From: Isoetes taiwanensis
Taxonomy: Eukaryota; Streptophyta; Lycopodiopsida; Isoetales; Isoetaceae
Length of the DNA: 64,000 nt
NCBI GenBank assembly: GCA_021234155.1
Contig: JAJEKV010000019.1
Span: forward strand, 666,418-730,417
Direction: 5' to 3'
Below, in pieces: positions 12,238-22,761 of this stretch. The notes under the pieces were generated by a model. That model searched no databases and had not been told where the DNA came from. It worked only from the letters and a program-made list of their open reading frames with translations. Position numbers and translations under genes: made by a program. Within the stretch, counting starts at the first letter, position 1; each line of letters begins with the position of its first letter.

Positions 12238-12410
12238 CGCCAGTCTTGAGCTTTCTAGGCATCTGTCTCGTGTTCCTGCTTGCCTTCGGGCCATTGTATT
12301 CTTGATTCCTGTTCATATATCAGATTCTTTGCCGATCTTGGCATATTTCTTCCGTATTTCTTGCATATTTTCCACGTATTTTCCTTGTTTTCACGTAGGT
12401 TCATGACAGT

Positions 12411-12422
12411 TTGAACCGGAAT
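12411..12422 (+). promoter_or_regulatory. Primer-binding site, self-complementary type
   Basis: TTGAACCGGAAT lies directly after the 5' LTR. It is not the TGG-initial site expected for a tRNA primer. It is fully complementary to the predicted RNA 5' end as preserved in the 3' LTR. This is the arrangement known for the Tf1/Sushi group, in which the mRNA 5' end is cleaved off and used as primer. Confidence 0.72.
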
Positions 12423-12463
12423 CCCTTATCGGTTCTTGCCTGCTCTGATCCTAAGCATTTTTT

Positions 12464-13230
12464 TTGCTCGTATTTGGTGACTTTATATCTATAGAGGAGG
12501 TTTCGACGTTATTACAGCAGGTCCAGCAGCTTGTTCAAGTATGCCAACAGTTGCAGTTGGACAATAAAGAGCTTAAGGAACGTGTTGCTTCACATGAATC
12601 TGCTTCTAGTTCTGGATTGAGGCTACCAGAGCCTAAGATCAGCCTGCCAGAGAAGTTTGACGGCACTCGGTCCAAGCTCCGTGGCTTTTTGAATCAGATC
12701 AGGCTTGTGATCCAGCTCCACCCTCATAGATATCCCACGGCCCAAACAAGTTGGGCTGATTGGTTCTCTTCTCACAGGGCCAGCTCTAAGTTGGTTTGCT
12801 CCTTTATTGGAGAAAGGAGCCTCAGAGTTGCAAGATTTTGCTGCGTTCATTGCAGAGCTCGTGGCATGCTTTGAAGACACTGATCGTCAGCGCATAGCAG
12901 TCACAAAACTTTGCAATCTAATGCAAGGCTTCTCGCCCAGCTTCAGTATATGCATCAGAATTTTGTCAAATTGCGGTAGATACTGCCTGGGATGATGTTG
13001 CACTTCGAGATTGTTTTCGAAGGGGATTACGTGAGGATGTCAAGGATATGTTGTTGTCTATGGAAGATCTTCAGACTCTGGAAGAAGCCATCAGATTTGC
13101 AGTTCGATGTGATAATCGGCTCTTCGAACGTAGGCAAGAGAGACGTAGTCAGGTCTTCCCAATCATACAAATGCTCAGAAGCTCACGCCTCCCCCGTCAT
13201 CAGTAGAATCCAGCAGTCCGGGACTTGAGC
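12464..13230 (+). pseudogene. gag: gag of Ty3 element 1, frameshifted
   Basis: Structural capsid-like protein of a chromovirus. The first segment (12464-12874, opening with TTG and no clear ATG) has a Gln/Leu-rich coiled coil ('LLQQVQQLVQVCQQLQL') and then the capsid-like 'LPEKFDGTRSKLRGFLNQIRLV'. It then shifts frame. Continuations in other frames keep 'LLEKGASELQDFAAFIAELVACFED' (near 12800-12880) and 'AWDDVALRDCFRRGLREDVKDM' (near 12990-13050). At least three frameshifts separate these, so no full Gag can be made from this copy. No zinc knuckle was found, which is usual for the Sushi-type gags I recall only in part. Confidence 0.75.
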
Positions 13231-14278
13231 ATATGCGGTTGACGGGCGTTCGAGGACCTTTATCTGGCTGGCCGGTGAAGCGGCGTCCGGAGAGAGGCTA
13301 ACCTTTGCCTCTACCGTGGAGGAGCTGGCCATATTGCTCGTGGATGCCCTGCGAAGCGCCCAAGCCGGGCGGAAAACTTCAGGGGCTAGTCCGAGTAGTA
13401 GGAGTCTCTCATCGGCCGGCCTCCTTTTCTCGCACTCCTTCTACATTTCTTTTGACATGTTTATTCCATCGGAATAAGGTCGCAAGGGATTCTTCATCCC
13501 TATATCATTGAAATCGAAAGTGGAGGATTGCAAGTGTTAGCATAACTTGATTGTCACCAAGTAGCACGCCATCCCTAGAAGCAAGGTTGAGCATCCCGGT
13601 TCTATCGAAGTGATTGATGGATCGGAGATCTCTGCAGTGCGATCCGCGATGTATCGCGCCTCTTCGTGGTTTTGTTCAAGGAGTTTCTTGTAGTATTTTC
13701 TTCAATCTCATTGCTAGCCCTCATGCGCCAATAGTCTTGGGGCTGCCCCAGCTCGAGCTACATAACCCGCATTGATTGGCATACTAGATCATTTCGATTT
13801 CTTTGGTTCTAGCGGTCGAGTCTCTACACCAACATCGACTTCGATCCGTTGTTATCGTGGCCCCCGATTAAATCCTTGCTGTTCCATGTTCTGATCCAAC
13901 TCTTGCCTCTACTCCAGTTCATGCCCCAGATTCTGACCATATTCTTGATAATGTCCCAGCTCCAGCCCAGGTTTACCTCTCTGTTCGCCTCGGTTTTACT
14001 CCCTGCTCCAGTTCTTGCTCCGATCTCGATTTCCTCGCTCCAGTTCTTGCTCCAGTCCCTGTTCCTGCTCCCAGCTCTTGATCCAATTCATGCTCCAGCT
14101 TTATGTTCCAGTTGCTCCTCGCCACGCTCATGTTCCCCGCTCATGTTCCTCGCCTCCCCGCTTTTGTAGAGGCGTCTTCATGCCCTCGGGCCAGATTATC
14201 TCAAAGATTTCTCTTCGCGAGTTCGATAAATCTAGAAGGCAAGATCCAAGTTCAGTGTTTGCAATCCAGGTTCACCCG
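13231..14278 (+). other. gag-pol linker: decayed region plus Pro/Ala-coding CT-rich repeat
   Basis: From about 13860 to 14160 the DNA is a run of degenerate 'ctccagttcttgctc'-type units, which in one frame read as a Pro/Ala/Val/Leu-rich linker and in others as Ser/Cys/Leu-rich shadows. The protease would be expected between about 13240 and 13860, but I could not find an intact D-S/T-G motif there. Several stops break all frames. Confidence 0.5.
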
Positions 14279-15405
14279 TCGGCTAGCCCAGCACCAGCGA
14301 AGTCTGCTCCAATGCTTCCAGATAAATATGGTGACTTCTCTGATGTTTTTGACAAAGTCAAGACCAGCAAACTCCCAGAGCATCGTCTATATTATTGTCC
14401 TATTGATTTGCAGCCGAGGACCATGCCACCATATGGTCCGATATATGGTCTATCTCCTGCTGAGTTGAAGGTTTTGCGGGATTATATTGAAGAGAATCTA
14501 GCCACTGGCTTCATTCGACATTCTCGGTCCCTGAGCTGCTATCTTCTTCGTCCAAAAAGAAGGATGATTCGCTATGGCGTCTGTCGCTTGATTATCGCGG
14601 CCTCAATAAAATCACAGTGCCATCGGTATCCGCTTCCTCTGATCCCAGAGTTGTTGGAACGACTCCAAGGTGCGCATTATTTTACGAAGATTGATCTTCG
14701 GGGTGCCTACAATCTTATTCGGATCCGGGAGGATGATGAGTGGAAAACAGCCTTTCGTGACTTTCTGGTGATGGCCATTTTGAGTACACGCTATGCCGCT
14801 TTGGACTTACCAATGCTCCTGGCAAAAGATTCCAAAGATATGGCCAATGATGTTTTTCGAGAGTTCTTAGACACTTTTGTTATCATCTATTTGGATGATA
14901 TCCTTATTTATTCTAAGACTCTCAAAGAACATGAGAGGCATGTTCGACGTCCTTCGGTTTTCAGAGCATGGGTTATATGCCAAACTTGAGAAGTGTCGGG
15001 GCGAAAGGGATAATGTGGAGTTCCTTGGCTATCGCATCACCCACATGGAGTCTCTATGGACCCTGAAAAGGTCAGCACTGTTCTGGAGTGGCAAACACCT
15101 TCATCCATTCGAGATGTTCAGTATTTTCTTGCGTTTCATTCGGGATTATTCGGAAATTGCCCTTCCTTTGATACGCCTCACGGTCAAGGACGTGCCATTT
15201 GAATGGACTGGCGAGCGACCGCTTTTGTTACCCCTCAAGCATGCTCACCACAAGCCAGCTTCTTGCTCATGCAGATCCTTTGCGCATATGTTTGTCGGCG
15301 GATGCTTCGATTTTATGCTTTGTGGGATCCTGTCATAGAAGGGGATGACCATGAATTGCATCCAATTTATCACTCACTTAAAATTTCAGGTCTGGAAATC
15401 AACTA
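14279..15405 (+). pseudogene. pol: Reverse transcriptase part of pol, element 1
   Basis: RNA-dependent DNA polymerase. The main open stretch (within 14015-14989) includes 'YCPIDLQPRTMPPYGPIYGLSPAEL', 'YPLPLIPELLERLQGA', 'FTKIDLRGAYNL' (first catalytic Asp) and the catalytic 'IYLDDILIYSK' (YLDD) near 14888-14921. A shift then moves the frame to 14877-15338 ('LYAKLEKC', 'VEFLGYRI', 'FIRDYSEIALPLIRLT'). Motif B ('FGLTNAP'-like) is damaged near 14790-14830, and the 'VKKKDGS' block near 14550 has been altered. The segment runs into the LINE insertion at 15405, where the RNase H domain is interrupted. Confidence 0.85.
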
Positions 15406-15415
15406 TCCCATTTAT
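15406..15415 (+). repeat. LINE target-site duplication, left copy
   Basis: TCCCATTTAT, repeated exactly at 19058-19067 on the far side of the LINE. The RNase H reading frame of element 1 resumes straight after the right copy (DKELL... at 19068), which confirms the insertion site. Confidence 0.85.
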
Positions 15416-18400
15416 TTATTTATTTTTTTTTATTTTTTTTTTTTTGCAAGACTAAGTTTATATTAATGTATGCATAAAATATTTACAATGGGAAGGGAAA
15501 GGGGCCCCCTTAGGGGCATGAGCAAAATGCTCTATTACTGAGCCATCCTTAGCTCTCTTACATGCTATTGTTCGAAAGTGGATCGCATCGCTTATGCTAT
15601 TGTTCAAATGTCGGCATCATTTCCCCATGAGACCTTGAAATAGAGGAGGAACCCTCAAATGTAACCAATCCTATCAAAGGATTTGTCATATGCTGAACCC
15701 ATTTTCCTTATATGGGATATGGCCATTAGTGCCACGGCTTGATTAAAAGAATTCTGAATTTTGGCTATTGAGATTCCTTGGCCTCCAAGAGCAACGGAGC
15801 ACCTATGCTTCCATATTGCCCATAAGGCAACACATATGAGAGAGTAGCCAACTGTGTCGAGCTGGAGCATACCAATTCCTGGCCATTGGAGTTGAGTTTG
15901 ATCAAGATGTAGAATTGGGGCAGCCCAATCCCAGAAGCCTCTGATCTTAGGACAGAAGAACATGTGGCTAACGGTTTCCATGCCACCGCATTGAAGGGGG
16001 CAGCTAGTACCTTGTGCAATCTTCCTCTGTAACAGCCAAGTCATGGTGGCCAGCCCATTTCGCCAACAAAGCCACATAAAGATCTGTATTTTCTTTGTGC
16101 AATAGGAAGACCAACATCGTTTGAGCTGCATAGCAAGGTCAAGATTTGAGAGACTGGAACGACTTGCCACACTAGGTAGCAGGTCATGTAGTAGGGCTTG
16201 ATAAACACCTCTGACCGAGTATAAAGGCTTATTGTCCAGAAGCCAAACCTCCTCCTCACCATTCGTACCTGAAAGAACATTCACTTCATGTATAATTTTC
16301 TTATAAACCAACTTGTCAGAATTTGTCCCTTGTATGGCTGTTTTTAGTCTGGTCCAGGACCACCATGCAGCTCGGTCTGGATCCCAGAGATGGTTCAGAG
16401 TTGTGAAGCCAGCTTCTTCCCATTTCTTACAGATTTTAGGATGCGTTAGTGCCAGAGGGAAGTCTACCTGAGGGCTTACCATCGGACTCCAAAAGATTGA
16501 CAATCTACCAGCTTCCCATGGAGCGTGAGCAGGTCTAAAGCAATCCTTAACCTCATGCCAGGCTTCTAGAATTTTGCGCATAACTGGAGAGGTGCCATTG
16601 CGTATTTTGAAGTCATTGAAATAGGCAGACTTACATGTCAAAGCTAATGATGGTTTGGACTTTGGGGTGGCTCTGCTGAGCCAGTGCCTGATAAAATCTG
16701 AGCCAAAGGATGCATCACCTTCAATTGCATTCCAGACTAGTTTCCCGATTAGAGCCTGTGAGTGCTTGAGTAGATCTTTTCCCCCTAGTCCACCAAAGGC
16801 TTTTGGTTTGCATACTTCTTCCCATGCAATCTTGGGTGCACTTTGCCAGACAAAACACCTTATAAATTGCTGCATCCTTTTGTACACGTACTTGGGAGCT
16901 AGCAGAATAGAGGACAAGTACACCAAGGAGCTACTGAGCACACTGTTAGCTACCGTGACTCTGCCTGCAATTGAGAGTCCCTTGCTTGACCATAGATTGA
17001 TTTTCTTCTTTAGCTTGTCTAGGATTCCAGTCCAAATCCCTTGCGGAAGAGCTCCCATTGCTAGGGGAAGGCCAAGTAGCTTAGTAACCTCGCCGTTCTT
17101 GACAATCTGATAACCGAGATTCATGACCTGTGGTGGAGGTTGTTCCTCATGTGGCCAGAGAATGGCACTTTTTTTTGGATTGAGATTAACACCTGTGACA
17201 GTACTGAAGGCCTTGATTTCCTGAAGGCAGTTTGCTAAGCTGCCATCGTCATATCTCAGGAAGAAAAATGTGTCGTCGGCAAACTGCTGGATACATAATT
17301 GTTTCGATGTTGGAGATGGCATCTTTATGCCGCTGATTTCACCTGCTTGCATCTTGTCTTTGACCATGAGTGTTAGGACATTGGTCAATAAGATAAAGAT
17401 GTAAGGTGCAAGGGGACACCCTTGCCTGACTCCCTTCCATAGATTAAAGAGCTGTGTAGGTGTTCCATTGACAAGTATGGATGCAATGGCTGATTTGTTA
17501 AGACCCATGGCTACCTCAATGAATTTACTAGAGAATCCGAGTTTGCTCATAATTCTTTCAACTGCATCCCATCTAACTGTATCGAAGGCTCGTTTGAAAT
17601 CAAGTTTCATCATTACACACTTCTGTTTGCTTTGTTCAGCCCAATGTAGACCCTCGCAGGTTGAGAGATAATTTAAAAGGATATTTCTTCCAGATAGGAA
17701 GGCTGATTGCTCAGGTTCGATGAGTCTGTTGAGGAGTGGCTTTAGTCTGATAGCCAAGAGCTTAGCAAAGAGCTTATATGTGGTATTGGTCAGGGCAATG
17801 GGGCGCCATTCTTCAATGCTTTCAGGTTTGTCCACCTTGGGAAGAAGCGTAATGAAACCAGTTGACAATGCAGGATGTAGACTGCCATATTGCCAAGCCC
17901 CTTGTAATACGTTTAAGAGATCAGCACCTAGTTCTGCCCAGAACTCTAAGAGAAACTCCGGGGGAAAACCATCTGGCCCCGGGGATTTGCCATGTGCCAT
18001 GGTTTTAAGTGTTGCAAGAATTTCATCTTTAGTGATCTGCCTGCATAGAAGATTATTGTCATCTGCACTGATGGGGGCATTGAGGACTTGGAAACATCGA
18101 TCCATGGCTTCTCTATAATCCATGGGGATTGGGTCTTCAGAGAAAAGTTTAGAGTATGCCTCCGTAAGATATTTTCTGATTCCTGATGGATCTCTTATGT
18201 AGTTATTGTTGGAGTCCTTGAGAGTATTGATACCATTCTCCATCACCCTAGAGCCTGCTAACCGAAAGAAAACCTTTGAATTCTGATTGTCCATGTCGTC
18301 ATGCCATTTGGCCTTGGAACGGATGGCTGCCCCCCTTGCCTCATTCTCCTCAATGGATTTAATTTTCCCATCGAGAACTGCCTCTTGGTTCTGCAATGTG

Positions 18401-19057
18401 ATATCATAAGGATTGCACATGAGTTTGGAGCGGACTGCTCTGATTTGGTCATACACTTCCATTTTGGCGCTTTGAAATCTGCATGCTCTTTCCCTGCCCC
18501 ACTGTTTTATCCATCCTTTCAAGCCCTTGAGCTTTGTAGACCATGCATGCATGCTTTTGCCACCAGGGTCAATCTTGGGAAGAGTTGCAAGGAAAGCTTT
18601 AAAGGGCGTAACAAATTCTGTTTTGTTCAAGTAGCTTGCATTAAACTTGAATGGTGTGGCTCCTCCATGTCTCATTTGCAACGATGTAGTCTCAAAAACT
18701 AGTTTTTGCGGTATATGATCAGACTGTGTGAATCCATATTCCCCTTCTAAAAAATGCCGATCAAGAAAAGGTGCAGTTCGACTTACCAGGTAGAAGCGGT
18801 CAAGCAAGGAGTAGACCCTCTTGTCCCCGGCCTGATTGTTGCACCATGAGAACTCTGATGTAGAGGGAGGAATTAGCGTGAATCCGATTGAATCCATGAG
18901 CTTTTCCCATGCTAACTTTTCTTCGACAAGGAGGTTCCTATGTGCTCCAATTTTATGGTCCCATGATTCAACCATGTTAAAGTCGCCACCCAAAAGCCAA
19001 TTAACAGTTTGCTGGTTTTTGATCCAAGCTTCGATCTGCAACCACATTTGGGCTCTT
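15416..19057 (-). mobile_element. 5'-truncated plant L1-type LINE nested in Ty3 element 1
   Basis: The minus-strand element of 3.64 kb ends in an A-rich tail, seen as a T-rich run at 15416-15446 on plus, and is flanked by a 10 bp duplication, TCCCATTTAT. Its 5' end lies inside the endonuclease domain, so the gag-like ORF1 and the start of ORF2 are missing, as expected for target-primed reverse transcription that stopped early. The remaining ORF has no stop over 1130 codons, while the host element is full of indels. The LINE is therefore probably a much younger insertion. Confidence 0.92.
15655..19047 (-). CDS. LINE ORF2 polyprotein (partial endonuclease, RT, zf-RVT)
   Basis: The ORF of 1130 residues is intact from its first internal Met but lacks the N-terminal part of ORF2. 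Residues 1-115 are the C-terminal part of the AP endonuclease, with 'GGDFNM' at 20-25 and 'SDHIP' at 109-113 (catalytic Asp-His). Reverse transcriptase spans about 330-700: 'SPGPDGFPPEF' from 355, 'LDFKRAFDTVRWD' from 482, 'GVRQGCPLAPYIF' from 539, and catalytic 'FADD' at 589-592. A zinc-binding zf-RVT-like region follows near 1000-1060 ('CPLQCGGMETVSHMFFCPK'). No RNase H domain was recognised. The first Met is simply internal; the frame stays open to the truncated end at 19057. It would normally nick target DNA and copy its own RNA in cis, but the missing endonuclease residues should make this copy immobile. Confidence 0.93.
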   Translation of the reverse strand: MWLQIEAWIKNQQTVNWLLGGDFNMVESWDHKIGAHRNLLVEEKLAWEKLMDSIGFTLIPPSTSEFSWCNNQAGDKRVYSLLDRFYLVSRTAPFLDRHFLEGEYGFTQSDHIPQKLVFETTSLQMRHGGATPFKFNASYLNKTEFVTPFKAFLATLPKIDPGGKSMHAWSTKLKGLKGWIKQWGRERACRFQSAKMEVYDQIRAVRSKLMCNPYDITLQNQEAVLDGKIKSIEENEARGAAIRSKAKWHDDMDNQNSKVFFRLAGSRVMENGINTLKDSNNNYIRDPSGIRKYLTEAYSKLFSEDPIPMDYREAMDRCFQVLNAPISADDNNLLCRQITKDEILATLKTMAHGKSPGPDGFPPEFLLEFWAELGADLLNVLQGAWQYGSLHPALSTGFITLLPKVDKPESIEEWRPIALTNTTYKLFAKLLAIRLKPLLNRLIEPEQSAFLSGRNILLNYLSTCEGLHWAEQSKQKCVMMKLDFKRAFDTVRWDAVERIMSKLGFSSKFIEVAMGLNKSAIASILVNGTPTQLFNLWKGVRQGCPLAPYIFILLTNVLTLMVKDKMQAGEISGIKMPSPTSKQLCIQQFADDTFFFLRYDDGSLANCLQEIKAFSTVTGVNLNPKKSAILWPHEEQPPPQVMNLGYQIVKNGEVTKLLGLPLAMGALPQGIWTGILDKLKKKINLWSSKGLSIAGRVTVANSVLSSSLVYLSSILLAPKYVYKRMQQFIRCFVWQSAPKIAWEEVCKPKAFGGLGGKDLLKHSQALIGKLVWNAIEGDASFGSDFIRHWLSRATPKSKPSLALTCKSAYFNDFKIRNGTSPVMRKILEAWHEVKDCFRPAHAPWEAGRLSIFWSPMVSPQVDFPLALTHPKICKKWEEAGFTTLNHLWDPDRAAWWSWTRLKTAIQGTNSDKLVYKKIIHEVNVLSGTNGEEEVWLLDNKPLYSVRGVYQALLHDLLPSVASRSSLSNLDLAMQLKRCWSSYCTKKIQIFMWLCWRNGLATMTWLLQRKIAQGTSCPLQCGGMETVSHMFFCPKIRGFWDWAAPILHLDQTQLQWPGIGMLQLDTVGYSLICVALWAIWKHRCSVALGGQGISIAKIQNSFNQAVALMAISHIRKMGSAYDKSFDRIGYI

Positions 19058-19067
19058 TCCCATTTAT

Positions 19068-20907
19068 GACAAGGAGTTGTTGGCGATAGTGGATTCTTTT
19101 GAGGAGTGGAGACGCTTCCTGGAGGGATCTCCTTATAAAGTCACAGTCTACACAGAAATCTAGAATATTTTCAGTCTGCTCGAGTGCTCAACCGTCGTCA
19201 GGCCCGGTGGCATACTCAAGTACTATTCCAGATTGATTTCGTGATCAAGTACCGTCCTGGATCCCTCCAAGGAAAGCCTGATGCCTTGTCTCGACGCTCC
19301 CACCTTGAGCCCAAACTAGGTGATCCTGCATTTGATCAGCAATCACAGGTTATTTTAGGGCCTATCGGTTCCAGCTTATGGCTCTCACTTTGTTCGAGAG
19401 GCATCATGATACAGCCTTGTTGCAGTCTGTTCGAGCATCTCTGCCCTCTGATCCATTGTCTCAAGATGTATTCTCACACATTGGCGCTGCATCATTTTCT
19501 CAGCAAATAGGATCAGACTATGATCGTTTTGAGGTTCGAGATGGACTCCTGCTCCGTGATGGGCTTCTATATGTGCTAGATGGTGCTTCTAGGCTTCGGG
19601 TTCTTCAGGCTTGCCATGATTCACCTATGGCCAGACACTTTGAAGTAGCCAAGACTCTTGAACTTATTAGTCGAGCGTATTGGTGGCCTGGGCTTTGTCA
19701 CTCTGTCGAAGCTTTTATTCGATCCTGTGACATCTGTTGTCGAGCGAAGGTTCAAGGCATCTTCCTCATGGCCTTCTTCAGCCATTGCCGGTACCAGATA
19801 GACCTTGGAAGAGCATTTCTATAGACTTTATTCCGGAGCTGCCACTCTCTCGGGGTTATGATGCCATCATGGTTGTTGTTGATCGTTTCTCTAAGATGGC
19901 TCATTTTATTCCCTGCAACATCATCATCACCAGTGAGGGAACAATGGCTCTTCTTCTTTGTGATGCCCGATACTATCGTCAACGATCGTGGACCGCAGTT
20001 CGTCGCAGGTTTTTGGAAGCGGCTTTTGGAGTTATTGCATATCGACCGCTCACTGACATCTGGTCATCATCCAGAAAGTAATGGGCAGGTAGAGCGCACT
20101 AATCAGACTCTGGAGCAATATTTAAGGTGCTTTATCAGTTATCAGCAGGATGATTGGGTCGATTATCTTCTATTAGCTGAGTTTTCCTATAATAACTCAG
20201 TACATGCCTCCACTGGCTAGACTCCATTCTTTCTGAACTTTGGTCAGCATCCTCGTTGGTCCCTTAGTGTCGCTGGCAGTGACTCTGTCAATCCTAGTGC
20301 CGAGTCTCGACTTGAGAAACTCCAGGATCTTCAATCAGATCTTCAGTATCATCTTCACCGAGCACAGGAACGTTATCGGCATTATGCTGATTTGCATCGC
20401 CAGGAAGCTCCTAAATTTCATGTTGGTGACCTTGTCTGGCTTCATCGTAGGGACCTTCCCACCTCACGTCCCTGCAACAAGCTTGACTATCGTCGCCTTG
20501 GTCCTTATCGGATCATGGCTCAAATCAGCAATGTGGCATTTCGGCTCGAGCTCCCTCCAGTTGTTCGGCTCCACCCAGTATTTCATGTTTCTCTATTGGA
20601 GCCCTACATAGTTAACACTTTCCCGGATCGCGTTTCTCCGCCGCAACCACCAGTAGAAATTGATGATCATGAGGAGTTTGAGGTTCGAGAGATTCTGGAC
20701 TCCAAGTTTCTTCGTCGACGATTGGTTTACTTTGTCGATTGGGAAGGTTACTCGCCAAGTGATAGAACCTGGGAGCCTGCCAAGAATCTAACTAATGCAC
20801 CTGACAAAATTGCGGAGTTTCACCGACGTTACCCAAACAAGCCATGTTTGAGTACTCCGACCCCAGCTCCGAGGACTCGTCGCTGTCGTAGGAGGGGGAT
20901 GGTGTGA
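19068..20907 (+). pseudogene. pol: RNase H, integrase and chromodomain part of pol, element 1
   Basis: The frame resumes after the LINE with 'DKELLAIVDSFEEWRR'. RNase H ends at about 19300 ('RRQARWH', '[20 protein letters not shown]'). The integrase has an HHCC zinc finger (19560-19760: 'HDSPMARH' ... 'CDICC'), a catalytic core with 'IDFIPELP' (Asp), 'VNDRGPQF' (Asp) and '[19 protein letters not shown]' (Glu), and then the GPY-like 'YRRLGPYRI'. The 20392-20907 ORF ends in a chromodomain ('YFVDWEGYSPSDRTWEPAKNL'), which in related elements binds methylated histone H3 and steers integration. Frameshifts near 19790 and 19980 and a TAG at 20218-20220 break it. The final TGA lies inside the first bases of the 3' LTR. 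Confidence 0.9.
20890..20902 (+). promoter_or_regulatory. Polypurine tract of element 1
   Basis: AGGAGGGGGATGG directly precedes the 3' LTR (TGTGACG). Position and composition fit the primer for plus-strand synthesis. Confidence 0.8.
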
Positions 20908-21421
20908 CGACCATACAGATATTCGTATCATACGAACATTATACTCGTATGTACAAAAGATGGTCGTCACACGGATGCAAAAGGATAGTTGCACAAGACA
21001 GGGTTTGAACTCGCAACCTTCCAATTGCGAGTCATACACCCTTGCCAAGTGCACTACCAATATTTGTTGGACATTTTGTCACGTCTTGCTCATATGTGGG
21101 ATTATCTCCAGGAGGTTCTAGAATATTCTAGAACCTAAACGCATGCATGACACTTGGTGCGATCTCATCCATTGGAGTGGCGCGATCCTGACCATTGGCC
21201 TAGATATAAAAGGAGGCACCTCCTTCTTGTCGAACCATTCCGGTTCAACGCCAGTCTTGAGCCTTCTAGGCATCTGTCTCGTGTTCCTGCTTGCCTTCCG
21301 GCCATTGTATTCTTGATTCCTGTTCATATATCAGATTCTTTGCTGATCTTGGTGTATTTCTTCCGTATTTCTTGCGTATTTTCCACGTATTTTCCTTGTT
21401 TTTGCATAGGTTCATGACGGT
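20903..21421 (+). repeat. 3' LTR of Ty3 element 1
   Basis: Pairs with 11912-12410. It keeps the terminal hairpin, the antisense tRNA-like segment (B box 21002-21012, A box 21045-21056, minus), TATAAAA at 21205 and the self-primer start ATTCCGGTTCAA at 21237-21248. It holds 22 bp absent from the 5' copy, at 20972-20993 approximately. The end is followed by AAAC, matching the 5' flank. Confidence 0.87.
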
Positions 21422-22761
21422 AAACAGTAAACTACCGGACCCTAAATCAGTCAATCTGACATGTCTAAGTAGAATAAATGTCAAGAAGTATCATTATCTG
21501 TCATAATTAATATTGCCTTAAGAAAACAAGGCTAAATGTCTAATCCAGGCATCACAAACAGGCCAATTAATCCAGCCTTAAAGTCTATATTCATCAATGT
21601 AGACACCAACTAGTGTGTGAAGAACAGTGATATTATGCTGGCTGAAAATTTACTACAACCAGAAGTGTTATATTAGGTCCATAATATGTTTATTAAATTT
21701 ACCATCTATATTACAAACATGAACATTTTTATAGTTATTTTCCACTTACATGCAACCATAAGCAATCTGGATTGCATGTATTGTATATTATTACTACATG
21801 CTGTCTTTTTGCCCAGCCAGCCGAGATTTTATCATGCTAAGCATTTGCATATCAACATTATCCATCATTCCCATGAATATTCTATTAGCTTTTAGTTGTG
21901 TATCCATAATAAGTGATCAATATTATAGGCCATTTTATCATTATGAAAACAGGAACACTTTGAAATAGACAAAGGGTAAGGATATTTCCATAGAACTCTA
22001 TAGACATTTCCAAGTGATCAAACAACATGACTACCTTACTGTAATACTGTCATAGTGGTCAGCAAGTTTGGAGTTTTTTTTTTTTAAAAACCCACCATCC
22101 TATCTGAGAGGCATAAATATTTAAATAGCAGAATTGCATGTGGTTTTAAAATTGCATTTAGCAAACTTATGTATTCACCTAGATACTAAGAATAAGACAC
22201 TATTAAAATTGAAAGCTAGATGTAGTAGTTCTCCCCTTTCTATTACAAGACCAAGTAGTAGAGACTCCATACGAGCCAGATTCCCATGAATGCTCCATTG
22301 CGAATCCTTTCTTTTTTGCCAGATCATGAAATTGAAAGCAAAAAGATGACAATAAGAGGGGAAACCGGTACCTGCAGCTAACCAACACAACATTAGCATA
22401 AAAATGGTAATGAATGAGGGGCCAAAAGGTACATTAGGTTTCTTAGCTCTTCATTGACCCTCTATTGTAGCCTTTTAACCTCAAATCACTAATGGCCAGA
22501 AAAAATTTTAAGCAAGAAACGTTTTAGAAAAGATGCTTTTTTTTTTTAAAGCATTTCTAGATAGTCTAGAAGTGTAATACACAGTTTATATCATATTGCA
22601 ATGCAGCAAATAAAAAGTATAATATATCATACTCCTAAAGAGGCATCAGTATGTATGTAAATAGAACTTAAAATCGTGGCCATACTCTTTTGAATCTAGA
22701 ATCATACCAGTCCTCATCTTGCACCAGAATGCAAGAGTAAGAGCCACAATAAATTATCATT
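21422..22761. other. Intergenic, nothing recognised
   Basis: AT-rich sequence with homopolymer T/A runs (22075-22086, 22542-22550). Short ORFs at 21686-21895 and 22175-22399 have no recognisable composition or motif. Confidence 0.45.

Larger units (their letters stand above)
11912..12410 (+). repeat. 5' LTR of Ty3 element 1
   Basis: Begins TGTGACGACC and is nearly identical to the 3' LTR. It lacks 22 bp present in the 3' copy (between 'cgtcacac' and 'aagacaggg'). The first 69 bases form a long imperfect hairpin: TGTGACGACCAT at the start pairs exactly with ATGGTCGTCACA at 11969-11980, with a second inner palindrome (ATACGA...TCGTAT). The LTR carries a TATA box and start-site candidate. Its 3' edge is set by the adjoining primer site and is uncertain by about 3 bp. 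Confidence 0.87.
11912..21421 (+). mobile_element. Ty3/Gypsy element 1, Sushi/Tcn1-like chromovirus with nested LINE
   Basis: The paired LTRs (11912-12410 and 20903-21421) bound gag, RT, RNase H, integrase and chromodomain segments in the usual Ty3/Gypsy order. A 3.64 kb LINE in the opposite orientation splits the RNase H region, so the element itself is about 5.9 kb. The gag 'PEKFDGTRSKLRGFLNQ' wording, the polymerase motifs and the chromodomain tail ('EFHRRYPNKP') resemble Sushi/Tf1/Tcn1-type chromoviruses, a lineage of fungi, vertebrates and non-seed plants (from memory). Internal frames carry several frameshifts and stops. The target duplication is AAAC on both sides (11908-11911 and 21422-21425); the fifth base differs. 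Confidence 0.88.

Noticed and set aside
13849-14169. ORF of 106 codons rich in Leu/Ser/Pro
   Set aside because: A frame shadow of the CT-rich repeat in the gag-pol linker of element 1.
16655-18702. Plus-strand ORFs of 130-150 codons
   Set aside because: They are antisense shadows of the minus-strand LINE polyprotein.
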